64,000 bases of DNA from CAIJNA01 sp964516815 (GTDB lineage: Bacteria; Campylobacterota; Campylobacteria; Campylobacterales; Arcobacteraceae): NCBI GenBank assembly GCA_964516815.1, contig CAZEXK010000006.1, positions 1-64,000 on the forward strand, read 5' to 3'. Shown piece by piece: positions 45,234 to 53,802 of the stretch. The notes beneath the pieces are model-generated. The model did not search any database. It worked only from the letters and a program-made list of their open reading frames with translations, and had not been told where the DNA came from. The stretch's first letter is position 1; each line of letters starts with the position of its first letter. The translations under genes were made by a program, and so were the position numbers.

Positions 45234-45302
45234 AAAATATTATACTAAAAAAAATAAGAATTACAATTAAATTATGGTAAAATTATTTTTCAAAGGCAAT
45301 AT

Positions 45303-46229
45303 ATGTACAAAATACTTGTATCTTTACTCTTAATTTTTTTATTAAATACATTTGCAATTGATTTTGGAACTATGTTAGTTGATAAAAATAACCCCACAAT
45401 TAACGTTCTTTCAAAAGATATTCAAAAATTACTAAAAAAATATAATATAAATTTAAATATAAAAAACACTAAAAATTCTTTGCATAGTATTTCTGCTCTT
45501 ATGAATAATAAAAGTGATAATTATTTCGCACTTGTAAAAAAAGATGCTATTTCTTTTTACAATACAAGAAATGTAGATATGGGTAAAAAAAGTATTTATA
45601 CAAGTATTCCTGCCATTTTATCATTGGGTTCTGAAGAAATTCATATTTTTGGAACTAATCAAAAAGAATTTGATTTTGAAATAAACAAAAAATATAAAGT
45701 TTTTTGTGGAGATATTAATTCTGATTCTTGTATTGCTTCAAGAAATATACAAAAGATATATAATTTTGATTTTAAATATGTGCAATCTGATAAAAAAAAT
45801 GTATTTAATGATATAAAAAACAACAAAGTAGACTTATATATTAGTATTCAAAAATCTCCATACAATAACTTCTTGTCTCAAAAGTATGTACAACTACTTG
45901 ATTTACCAACAAACTTTAAAATGGAAGAAATATATTCTCATAGCCTTTTTAGCACTGAGGATTACTCTTATTTAAATGAAAGTACACATGCATTTGCATC
46001 GTCTATTGTTTTGATTACTAATTTAAAAGATGAAAGAGATGAAGTGATAATAAAAAGTTTGTTAAAAGTAATAGTTCTAAATGAAGTACATTTGAACGAT
46101 AAATCCGCACGAGAGTGGAAAGATGTTGATTTCGAAAATTTTAAATATAAAAAGTTCTCAAATTTAGCAAAAAAAACAATTATAAAACTACTAGAAGAAT
46201 TAATGAAAAAAAACTCTTTGATTTATTAA
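45303..46229 (+). CDS. TAXI-like periplasmic binding protein (orphan)
   Basis: The 308-residue protein has a Sec signal peptide (about 1-18). A sequence weakly resembling TAXI-type solute receptors of TRAP transporters follows: an early GTMLVDKNNPTINVLSKDIQ segment, then NYFALVKKDAISFYN, where TAXI proteins have the ADFAIVQSDV stretch. No TRAP permease is nearby, so it may be a sensor or an accessory of a distant transporter. The two Cys near residues 139-147 may form a disulfide. The fold assignment is tentative; the secreted nature is well supported. Confidence 0.6.
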   Translation: MYKILVSLLLIFLLNTFAIDFGTMLVDKNNPTINVLSKDIQKLLKKYNINLNIKNTKNSLHSISALMNNKSDNYFALVKKDAISFYNTRNVDMGKKSIYTSIPAILSLGSEEIHIFGTNQKEFDFEINKKYKVFCGDINSDSCIASRNIQKIYNFDFKYVQSDKKNVFNDIKNNKVDLYISIQKSPYNNFLSQKYVQLLDLPTNFKMEEIYSHSLFSTEDYSYLNESTHAFASSIVLITNLKDERDEVIIKSLLKVIVLNEVHLNDKSAREWKDVDFENFKYKKFSNLAKKTIIKLLEELMKKNSLIY

Positions 46230-46244
46230 GAGTTAATATTGATC

Positions 46245-47249
46245 CTAAAAACTATACTTAAATCCTAATAAAATATCTTTCTTCAAATATGAAAATGAAG
46301 GATAGTATATCGCTTGAGTTTGAATATGTACTTCATCGTAACCAAATTTATTTTTCATATCAACTTTTTTTATATTTAAAGTAGCATATGCTGAAAAGTT
46401 TTCAATTTCGTAGTCTATTGTTGCTTTTATTCCATATTCCCAACCAGTATATTTACCTGTAATAAATGTATCAGCAGTCATTAAATCATCTTTTAAAATG
46501 GCATAACCATTTGAGTCTACTTCAGTTGTATCTACTTTGTGTATAATATTTTTGACTTTACCAGTGGTATCTGTATAGGTATTGTGAATACTTGTGTAGT
46601 TATAATGAGATAGAGCAAGTATAGTAACTCCATAAAAATTAAAATTTGAATCTAATTTTTTTGAGAACATGAATGGATTTAAATATTGTATTCCATCTTT
46701 TAGATCACTTTTTACCATATCGTATATAGATTCGCTTGAAACTTTAAAGAATTCTAGTTTTAAGTTTCTGTTAATAAGTATTGGATTCTTAAAATCAGTA
46801 TCATCATCGTTTAAATTAGTAGCTGTTTTTTCATCAAGCATTTCAAGTTTTGAAGACTTCTGAGTTATTTTTTGGATTTCAAAAATATTTAAAAATGTAA
46901 GTTTATTTATTGATTTATCTATTTGTCTTGACCCATAATCTATATTTGTAGATATTTTACTAAAAGCAATATATTTCATAGAATCTGTACCTATGTAAAG
47001 TTCTTTATTATCATAATCAATACCTGAAATATGTTTATCGTAATTAAATCCGATTAATTCATTAAAATTTGAATGCATTCTTATATTTGAATTACTATTA
47101 GTTGTGCTTAACTCCTCTTTCCCTCCATCTCCTAATCGTTCCAAAAATATGAAATCATTTGACGATTGATTTTTCATTTGTAAATTTATTTCTAATGTAT
47201 TTGCACTTAAAGTTGAGATAAATAGAAGGGATAAATAAGTTTTATACAT
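46245..47249 (-). CDS. Putative outer-membrane beta-barrel protein, unknown family
   Basis: A 334-residue protein with a signal peptide (about 1-16, ending in LSA). Alternating hydrophobic strands run throughout, and a C-terminal strand DILLGFKYSF ends in Phe, the usual signature for outer-membrane barrel insertion. There are Asp/Asn-rich loops and no Cys. I do not recognise a family. It converges with the TAXI-like gene (15 bases between stops, no obvious terminator) and is divergent from the M23 peptidase gene. Confidence 0.6.
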   Translation of the reverse strand: MYKTYLSLLFISTLSANTLEINLQMKNQSSNDFIFLERLGDGGKEELSTTNSNSNIRMHSNFNELIGFNYDKHISGIDYDNKELYIGTDSMKYIAFSKISTNIDYGSRQIDKSINKLTFLNIFEIQKITQKSSKLEMLDEKTATNLNDDDTDFKNPILINRNLKLEFFKVSSESIYDMVKSDLKDGIQYLNPFMFSKKLDSNFNFYGVTILALSHYNYTSIHNTYTDTTGKVKNIIHKVDTTEVDSNGYAILKDDLMTADTFITGKYTGWEYGIKATIDYEIENFSAYATLNIKKVDMKNKFGYDEVHIQTQAIYYPSFSYLKKDILLGFKYSF

Positions 47250-47308
47250 TAATATGGCCTTGTTTTTTTTTTGCTATAATTGTAGCATAAAACCTTTAAA
47301 GGCTGTAT

Positions 47309-48130
47309 ATGATTATAAACAAAATTATGCTAGGTCTTATTTTTATAAATACTTTTATTTATGCAAATGCTAAAGTTTATTTAAAAAATAAAATATATAA
47401 CAAGCAAATAAATACATATCTAGTAAATGACTATTTACATGATATTGTTTTTAAATATGATGCTAAAAGTAAAAACCTTGTATATCCTCATACTTTTCCA
47501 ATAAATGGATACATTAATGCAAAAAGTAAAAAATTAATTGCAAAGTACATTATTACAGATAGTGAATATTCTTTAAAAAGTAGATTTTCATATGTAATAG
47601 GCAATCCAAATTCTGTACATGATGATGATTATTTATATACATTACCATATAAAGGTAAAGTACGTATATCTCAAGGATTTAATGGCAAATTTTCACACAA
47701 AGGGAATTCTCAATATGCAGTTGATTTTTCAATGAAAGTTGGAAGTAAAGTTTTTGCAAGCAGAGGAGGACTTGTTGTAAAATTAAAAGAAAATTCCTCA
47801 AAAGGTGGAGGTATAAAATATATAAAAGATGCAAACTATTTAATAATAAAACACAATGATGGAACATATGCTAAATATGCACATTTACAGTATCAAGGAG
47901 TATTAATAAATAAAGGACAAACTGTAAAAGCAGGACAACTAATAGCATATTCTGGTAATACAGGATATTCAAATGGTCCACATTTACATTTTGTAGTATT
48001 TAAAGGTAAAGATCATAAAACAAGAACTAGTATTAAAATAAAGTTTTTAGCTAAAAGAGGAGTCATTTTAAATCCAATGAAAAACCAAATATATATTCCT
48101 ATAAATAATTTTAAAAATCCTAATGAATAA
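47309..48130 (+). CDS. M23 family metallopeptidase, secreted
   Basis: The 273-residue protein has a signal peptide (about 1-22) and an M23 domain from about residue 115. The zinc ligands lie in FSHKGNSQYAVDF (about 129-141) and GPHLHFVV (about 223-230), with YAHLQY providing the other His. It is a peptidoglycan endopeptidase by family, shorter and simpler than the M23 protein at 20898-21776. An AAAGG site precedes the ATG. It stands alone upstream of gltA with a 197-base spacer. Confidence 0.87.
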   Translation: MIINKIMLGLIFINTFIYANAKVYLKNKIYNKQINTYLVNDYLHDIVFKYDAKSKNLVYPHTFPINGYINAKSKKLIAKYIITDSEYSLKSRFSYVIGNPNSVHDDDYLYTLPYKGKVRISQGFNGKFSHKGNSQYAVDFSMKVGSKVFASRGGLVVKLKENSSKGGGIKYIKDANYLIIKHNDGTYAKYAHLQYQGVLINKGQTVKAGQLIAYSGNTGYSNGPHLHFVVFKGKDHKTRTSIKIKFLAKRGVILNPMKNQIYIPINNFKNPNE

Positions 48131-48302
48131 ATATATATTTTGAGTTTATTTACATACATTAATATTCTCACTTAATACTAATAAAATAAGTAATAAGCAA
48201 AATATAATGGTGTTATTTTTTCATAAAAAATAAAAATATTATAATTCTTTGTATTGTTAACTAAATTTAACTAAATAAATAGCTTTATTATTCATTTTGC
48301 AT

Positions 48303-48308
48303 TATAAT
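48303..48308 (+). promoter_or_regulatory. Probable -10 box of gltA
   Basis: TATAAT about 20 bases before the gltA ATG, followed by the ribosome site AAAGGGG. Confidence 0.4.
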
Positions 48309-48327
48309 TATAACAAAGGGGATTATA

Positions 48328-49620
48328 ATGCAAAATAATGAGCAGGCAAACATTACTTTAACGATAAATGGTGAAGAGAAAGTATTCACTTATGATATTT
48401 TAAAAAGTACACGGGGACCGAATGCAGTTGATTTAAAATCTTTTTACAAAGACACTGGATTATTTACATACGATGTTGGATTTACTTCAACAGCATCATG
48501 TAGCTCAGATATTACGTTTATTGATGGAGAAAAAGGTGAACTCCGATATAGAGGTATTGAAATTGAAAAATTAGCAAAAGAACATACTTATTTGGAAACA
48601 TGTTATTTATTTTTAAATAAAAAACTGCCAACTAAAGAAGAACTTGATAGTTTTGATTATGAATTAAGACATAGATCATTTTTACATGAAGGATTAAAAA
48701 ATATTTTTAATGCCTTCCCTGATAATGCTCACCCTATGGCGACATTAAGTGCTGGTGTTACATCTTTAGCTTCATTTTACTTTGATCACTTAGATTTAAA
48801 AGATGAAACTGAATACAATGAAATGGCATATAGAATTATCGCTAAAATTCCTACAATTGCAGCATTTGCATATAGACATAGTGTAGGAGCTCCATATATT
48901 TATCCAAATGTAGATTTAAGTTTTACAGAAAACTTTTTGTTTATGCTAAGAGCCTATCCTCATGAAAAATATAAATCTACAGCAGATGGTTTTGAGAAAA
49001 TAACACCCGTTGAAATAAAAGCTTTAGATTCTATTTTTACTTTACATGCAGATCATGAACAAAATGCCTCAACTACAGTTGTAAGAGGAGTTGCATCTAC
49101 AGGAGCGCATCCATACGTTGCTATATCTTCTGGTATTAATGCACTGTGGGGTAGAGCTCATGGTGGAGCAAATGAATCAGTAATTGCACAACTTGAAATG
49201 ATTGGCAATGTAAATAGAGTTGATGAGTTTATACAAAAAGCAAAAGATCCAAATGATAGTTTTAGACTTATGGGATTTGGACACAGAGTATATAAAAACT
49301 TTGATCCAAGAGCAAAAATTCTTAAAAGTTTACAAGATGAATTAAAAGAAGAATTAAAGTTAGATTCACATCTTATGCAAATAGCTTCAAAAATTGAAGA
49401 AATTGCACTTAATGATGAATATTTTATCAAAAGAAATTTGTATCCTAATATTGATTTTTATTCAGGAGTAATTTTAACAGCACTTCGTATTCCAAAACAA
49501 ATGTTTACTTCAATATTTGTAATTGGAAGAACTGTTGGATGGATTAGCCAATGGGTTGAATTTAATAAAGATAAAGAATCAAAAATAGCAAGGCCAAGAC
49601 AATTATATAAAGGCGAATAA
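48328..49620 (+). CDS. gltA: Citrate synthase
   Basis: Condenses oxaloacetate and acetyl-CoA, the entry of the TCA cycle. The 430-residue type II form has the N-terminal domain typical of Gram-negative hexameric enzymes, the catalytic His residues in HADHEQNAST and GRAHGGANE, and the Asp in GFGHRVYKNFDPRA. AAAGGGG stands before the ATG. mqo begins two bases after its stop, so the two enzymes around oxaloacetate are co-transcribed. Confidence 0.97.
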   Translation: MQNNEQANITLTINGEEKVFTYDILKSTRGPNAVDLKSFYKDTGLFTYDVGFTSTASCSSDITFIDGEKGELRYRGIEIEKLAKEHTYLETCYLFLNKKLPTKEELDSFDYELRHRSFLHEGLKNIFNAFPDNAHPMATLSAGVTSLASFYFDHLDLKDETEYNEMAYRIIAKIPTIAAFAYRHSVGAPYIYPNVDLSFTENFLFMLRAYPHEKYKSTADGFEKITPVEIKALDSIFTLHADHEQNASTTVVRGVASTGAHPYVAISSGINALWGRAHGGANESVIAQLEMIGNVNRVDEFIQKAKDPNDSFRLMGFGHRVYKNFDPRAKILKSLQDELKEELKLDSHLMQIASKIEEIALNDEYFIKRNLYPNIDFYSGVILTALRIPKQMFTSIFVIGRTVGWISQWVEFNKDKESKIARPRQLYKGE

Positions 49621-49622
49621 AA

Positions 49623-50975
49623 TTGAATACAAATGAAGAAGCTTATGAATTATTAATTATAGGTGGGGGAGTTTCTGGCTCCGCTTTATTTTATGAGCTT
49701 AGTAAATATACTGATTTAAAATCAGTATGTTTACTTGAAAAATATGAAGAGATATCGACATTAAATTCAAACGCTAGAGCGAACTCTCAAACTATGCATT
49801 GTGGTGATATTGAAACAAACTATACTTTAGACAAAGCTAAGCATGTTAAAAAAACTGCAAAAATGGTTGAAAAATATTGTTTACAATATGGTTATGAAGA
49901 TCAACTTATGTTCAAACATCAAAAAATGGCTATTGGTATTGGGTATGAAGAATGTAAATTTATGGTAAAAAGATATGAAGAATTTAAAGAACTTTATCCT
50001 TATTTGGAAGTTTATGATAAACAAAAACTTGAACAAATTGAACCAGCTTTAATATTCGATAAAAATGGCAAAGGTAGAGACGAAGAGATTATTGGAGTTG
50101 GTGCTACAGATGAGTACACAACAGTAAACTTTAAAATGTTAAGTGATACATTTATAACAAATGCTAAAGAAAATAAAAATATAAAAGCTGATGTTGTTTT
50201 TAATACAAAAGTTACAAATATTATTAAAGAAGATGATGTTTTTACTCTTACAACAAACACAGATAAAAAATTTAAAGCAAAAATGATTATTGTTAATGCA
50301 GGGGCACATAGTTTACATTTGGCACATAATATGGGATTTGGACTACATTATGGTCAAATACCAATGGCAGGTAGTTTTTATAAATCAAATAAAAGAATAC
50401 TAAAAGGTAAAGTTTATATGGTACAAAATCCAAAACTTCCTTTTGCAGCACTTCATGGTGATCCTGATGTAACACTTGATGATAATACTAGATTTGGACC
50501 AACAGCTCTTGTTTTACCAAAATTAGAAAGATTTAAAAGTGGTACATTTTTTGAATTTTTATCTACATTACGATTAGACAAAAATGTTATTAAAATATTT
50601 TATGATTTATTAAAAGATTCGGATATTAGAAGTTATGTAATAAGAAACTTCTTGTTTGAAGTTCCATATTTAGGAAAACTATTGTTTTTAAGAGATGCAC
50701 AAAAAATCATCCCTTCTTTAAAAGCTAGTGATATTGAGTATGCTAAAGGATTTGGAGGAGTTAGAGGACAAATACTTGATAAAGAAAATCAAAAATTAAT
50801 GTTGGGTGAAGCTTCTATTAATACAGGAGAGGGGATTATATTTAATATGACACCATCTCCTGGAGCTACATCTTGCTTAGGAAATGCACAAAGAGATGTG
50901 AGACTTATAGCTGAGTATTTAAAAGTAAATTTTGATGAAAAACAATTTAAAAATGATTTAGAAGAAGGAGAATAA
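49623..50975 (+). CDS. mqo: Malate:quinone oxidoreductase (Campylobacterota type)
   Basis: A membrane-associated FAD enzyme oxidising malate to oxaloacetate and reducing the quinone pool. The 450-residue protein matches, from memory, the Helicobacter pylori enzyme along its length: IIGGGVSGSALFYELS, NARANSQTMHCGDIETNYT, QNPKLPFAALHGDPD and FNMTPSPGATSCL. It starts at a TTG just after gltA with AAAGG nearby, and supplies the oxaloacetate used by GltA. Bacterial MQO of the E. coli type is longer and distinct. Confidence 0.9.
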   Translation: MNTNEEAYELLIIGGGVSGSALFYELSKYTDLKSVCLLEKYEEISTLNSNARANSQTMHCGDIETNYTLDKAKHVKKTAKMVEKYCLQYGYEDQLMFKHQKMAIGIGYEECKFMVKRYEEFKELYPYLEVYDKQKLEQIEPALIFDKNGKGRDEEIIGVGATDEYTTVNFKMLSDTFITNAKENKNIKADVVFNTKVTNIIKEDDVFTLTTNTDKKFKAKMIIVNAGAHSLHLAHNMGFGLHYGQIPMAGSFYKSNKRILKGKVYMVQNPKLPFAALHGDPDVTLDDNTRFGPTALVLPKLERFKSGTFFEFLSTLRLDKNVIKIFYDLLKDSDIRSYVIRNFLFEVPYLGKLLFLRDAQKIIPSLKASDIEYAKGFGGVRGQILDKENQKLMLGEASINTGEGIIFNMTPSPGATSCLGNAQRDVRLIAEYLKVNFDEKQFKNDLEEGE

Positions 50976-50976
50976 A

Positions 50977-52095
50977 ATGAAAAAATTACTTTATATAACA
51001 GATCAAGAAGAATATAGTGAAAATGGTACAATTTCAACATTGTTTGATATTTATTTAAAAGATTACTGGAATGTACATATAGTGTATGTAACAAAGTATA
51101 AAAATTCATTTCAAAAAAAAAGTAGCCATTATATAGTTCCTAGTGAATATCAACAAGATATTATTGAATATTTGGAAAAAAATGATGTTAATATATATGA
51201 ATTTGATTTTGTATTTGTTAGAAATAAACGTACAGTACTAAAAAATGTATTAAAAAATAAAGCTATATATGAATATAAAATTGCCTTTAGAGTTTCTTAT
51301 CCTATTAAGCATCATAAATTAGAGTATACAAATACATTCTTTCCTTACTCATTGGTAAAAGCTTACCAATATAAAGTAAAACTAGAAGATAGAAATGCCT
51401 TAGTAAATAAATGTGATTTATTTCTACCTTCATCTGTTGAAGCTAAAGATGTATTTTATTCAGATATTAAAATTGAATCTTTTCCTATTTTTACAGGATT
51501 AGATCCTGATATGCTAAATGATCATCTTATTTCAAAAAATGATATTACTAAGTTTATTTATATAGGTTCATTAGATAAGATTAGATCATTTGATACAATA
51601 CTTGATGCATTTAGTGAAATCAAAAATCAAAATTGGTATCTTACTATTTCAACTACAAATAAAACTTATATTTTAAATTTATTAAAAAATTATCCACAAT
51701 TATCAAATAAAATTTCTTTGGTTAGCGCTATGTCAATTAAAACTTTACGTGAACAAATAAATAAAAATGATATTGGTATAGCCTTACAGCCAAGAAATAA
51801 ATTTTATGATACTATTTTACCTGATAAAGTTCTTGATTATTATTCTTGTTCTTTACCTACATTACTTACAGTAAATAAAAAAAACAAATCAATTTTTAAT
51901 GAAGATGAAGCATTTTTTAGTGATTTTAATGTTGCTAGTATTCGTGCAAAAATTAGTGAACTTATTGATCTTTCAAGTGAAGATGAGGCTAAAGTTGGTA
52001 ATAATGGACAAAAAAAATTACTTACATTAAAAAGAAACTACAAAGTATTAAGTCAAACACTAGCTCAAAAACTTGATGAAATTTGTGAGCATTAG
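50977..52095 (+). CDS. Glycosyltransferase, GT4-like
   Basis: A 372-residue protein with the two-Rossmann pattern of GT-B glycosyltransferases. The C-terminal half has YIGSLDKIRSFDTILDAF (about 188-205) and PDKVLDYYSCSLPTLLT (about 286-302), the latter matching the nucleotide-sugar-binding region in which GT4 enzymes have a Glu-x7-Glu motif; here it is partly altered. The substrate is unknown. It follows mqo by one base but is unlikely to share function with it. Confidence 0.72.
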   Translation: MKKLLYITDQEEYSENGTISTLFDIYLKDYWNVHIVYVTKYKNSFQKKSSHYIVPSEYQQDIIEYLEKNDVNIYEFDFVFVRNKRTVLKNVLKNKAIYEYKIAFRVSYPIKHHKLEYTNTFFPYSLVKAYQYKVKLEDRNALVNKCDLFLPSSVEAKDVFYSDIKIESFPIFTGLDPDMLNDHLISKNDITKFIYIGSLDKIRSFDTILDAFSEIKNQNWYLTISTTNKTYILNLLKNYPQLSNKISLVSAMSIKTLREQINKNDIGIALQPRNKFYDTILPDKVLDYYSCSLPTLLTVNKKNKSIFNEDEAFFSDFNVASIRAKISELIDLSSEDEAKVGNNGQKKLLTLKRNYKVLSQTLAQKLDEICEH

Positions 52096-52100
52096 TAAAC

Positions 52101-53699
52101 TTAACTTATAGCTTTGACTATAAGTTCATTTGCAACTATTTTATTTTCATTAATAAAGTTTTTCACTCCATAGTGTTCTAAATCATCTATTTGAGTTTGA
52201 TGAGAAATTTTTACAATTACTTTTATGTCTTTATTTATTGACATAATTGCTTCAACTATTAATCTTACTTTCTCATCATTGTCAATAGCAATTATAACAG
52301 CAGCACAATTTTTTATATCAACAAAATTTAGCATTGTTTTAGAAGCAGCATTTCCAAAAAATACAGTATGACCAATATCATGTCCTTTTTTAACATAATC
52401 TCTATCGTGCTCTATAGCCATATAAGGAAGATCTTTATCAATAAGGGTTTTTACTACTTTTTGTCCTAAATTTGAATAACCACAAACAACAATATGATCA
52501 TATGTAGATGCCTTTTTCATAGGTTCATCTAATAATTCACTCTTATTTGTAAAAAATAAATTTGTAAAATCTCTAACATATTTGATGGCAATTGAAGTAA
52601 ATAATAAAGATAATATTACAACTGAAATCATCATTTGGTTTAGTTCATCAGATATAAGTGCATTAGTAGAAGCCAAGGCTAATACTGCGAATGAAAATTC
52701 ACCAACTTGAGCTAATGTTAGAGCTGTTTTAAATGCTCTTTTTGAAACTGAAAATACAGTGATTAATGTAAATATTAATATAGCTTTTAATAATAAAATA
52801 CCAACAGCTAATGCAATAATAGTTAATGCATTATCTAGTACGAAAGTAAAGTTTACTTGAATACCAACAGTTATAAAAAATAGTCCCAATAAGATATCTC
52901 TAAAAGGAACAAGATCGGCTTCTATTTGGTATTTATATTTTGTTTCAGCAATCAAGATTCCAGCAATAAATGCACCAAGCGAATAAGAAAATCCATATAA
53001 GTGAGCAAATAAGGCAGCAGAGAGTACGATTAAAATAATAGTTGCAATAAACAACTCTTCAGTTTTAGAATCAACTACAAAGGCTAATAAATAACCTAAT
53101 ACATATTTTCCAATTACAAACAATGTTACAAGTACAAATAAGCCAGATATTAATGTTTCTGTAACCATTTGAGATACACTTGTATCATCATTTGTAAATA
53201 ATGTGATCATAATAAGTATAGGTATTACTGCTATATCTTGAAATATTAATATTCCTACACTATATCTTCCGTAGGGTCTATGTATATCCCCATTTTCATT
53301 AAGTGTTTTTAAAACAATAGCTGTTGAAGATAGTGAAAGGGCAGCTCCGATAATAATCGAACTTTTTACATCTAAGTTAAATATTTCGTGGGCTACAAAA
53401 CCAAAAAACATTGAAGTTATTATAACTTGAAGTGAACCATATATAAAAACTTCTTTTTTCATTTGTCTTAAATGTCTTAATGAAAACTCTAAGCCAATAG
53501 TAAACATAAGAAAAACGATTCCAAACTCAGCAATATGTGCTAATTCAATTCTTGTCATTTCTGAAAAATTCATAAAGTATGATAATAGCATACCAGTAAA
53601 AATGTACCCAACTATAGTAGAAATATGTAATTTTTTTAAAATTAAATTTAAAGCTATTGATATAGAAAGAGTAATTACTATTATATTTAGTAAACCCAT
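52101..53699 (-). CDS. Kef-type K+/H+ (or Na+/H+) antiporter with RCK domain
   Basis: A CPA2-family monovalent cation/proton antiporter of 532 residues. About 12 hydrophobic segments fill residues 1-380, including FGIVFLMFTIGLEFS and ILIFQDIAVIPILI with the conserved Gln-Asp. A C-terminal TrkA-N/RCK domain (about 405-530) contains VVCGYSNLGQKVVK. KefB/KefC control potassium efflux in E. coli; the actual ion here is not proven. The ATG at 53699 has AAAGGAG upstream and is preferred to the start 27 codons earlier. Divergent from mnmG. Confidence 0.87.
   Translation of the reverse strand: MGLLNIIVITLSISIALNLILKKLHISTIVGYIFTGMLLSYFMNFSEMTRIELAHIAEFGIVFLMFTIGLEFSLRHLRQMKKEVFIYGSLQVIITSMFFGFVAHEIFNLDVKSSIIIGAALSLSSTAIVLKTLNENGDIHRPYGRYSVGILIFQDIAVIPILIMITLFTNDDTSVSQMVTETLISGLFVLVTLFVIGKYVLGYLLAFVVDSKTEELFIATIILIVLSAALFAHLYGFSYSLGAFIAGILIAETKYKYQIEADLVPFRDILLGLFFITVGIQVNFTFVLDNALTIIALAVGILLLKAILIFTLITVFSVSKRAFKTALTLAQVGEFSFAVLALASTNALISDELNQMMISVVILSLLFTSIAIKYVRDFTNLFFTNKSELLDEPMKKASTYDHIVVCGYSNLGQKVVKTLIDKDLPYMAIEHDRDYVKKGHDIGHTVFFGNAASKTMLNFVDIKNCAAVIIAIDNDEKVRLIVEAIMSINKDIKVIVKISHQTQIDDLEHYGVKNFINENKIVANELIVKAIS
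52103..52126 (-). terminator. Hairpin at the convergent end of the antiporter and glycosyltransferase genes
   Basis: A perfect 9-base-pair stem (52103-52111 with 52118-52126) and a 6-base loop lie over the last codons of the antiporter gene, seven bases past the glycosyltransferase stop. There is no T run on either strand, so termination is uncertain. Confidence 0.3.
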
Positions 53700-53802
53700 A
53701 ACATTCTCCTTTTTCTTATTATTATAACATAGTTTATAATCTTTAGCTAATTGCAAATACATATTATGGTATAATCGCAAATATTACAATATAAGGTTTA
53801 AA

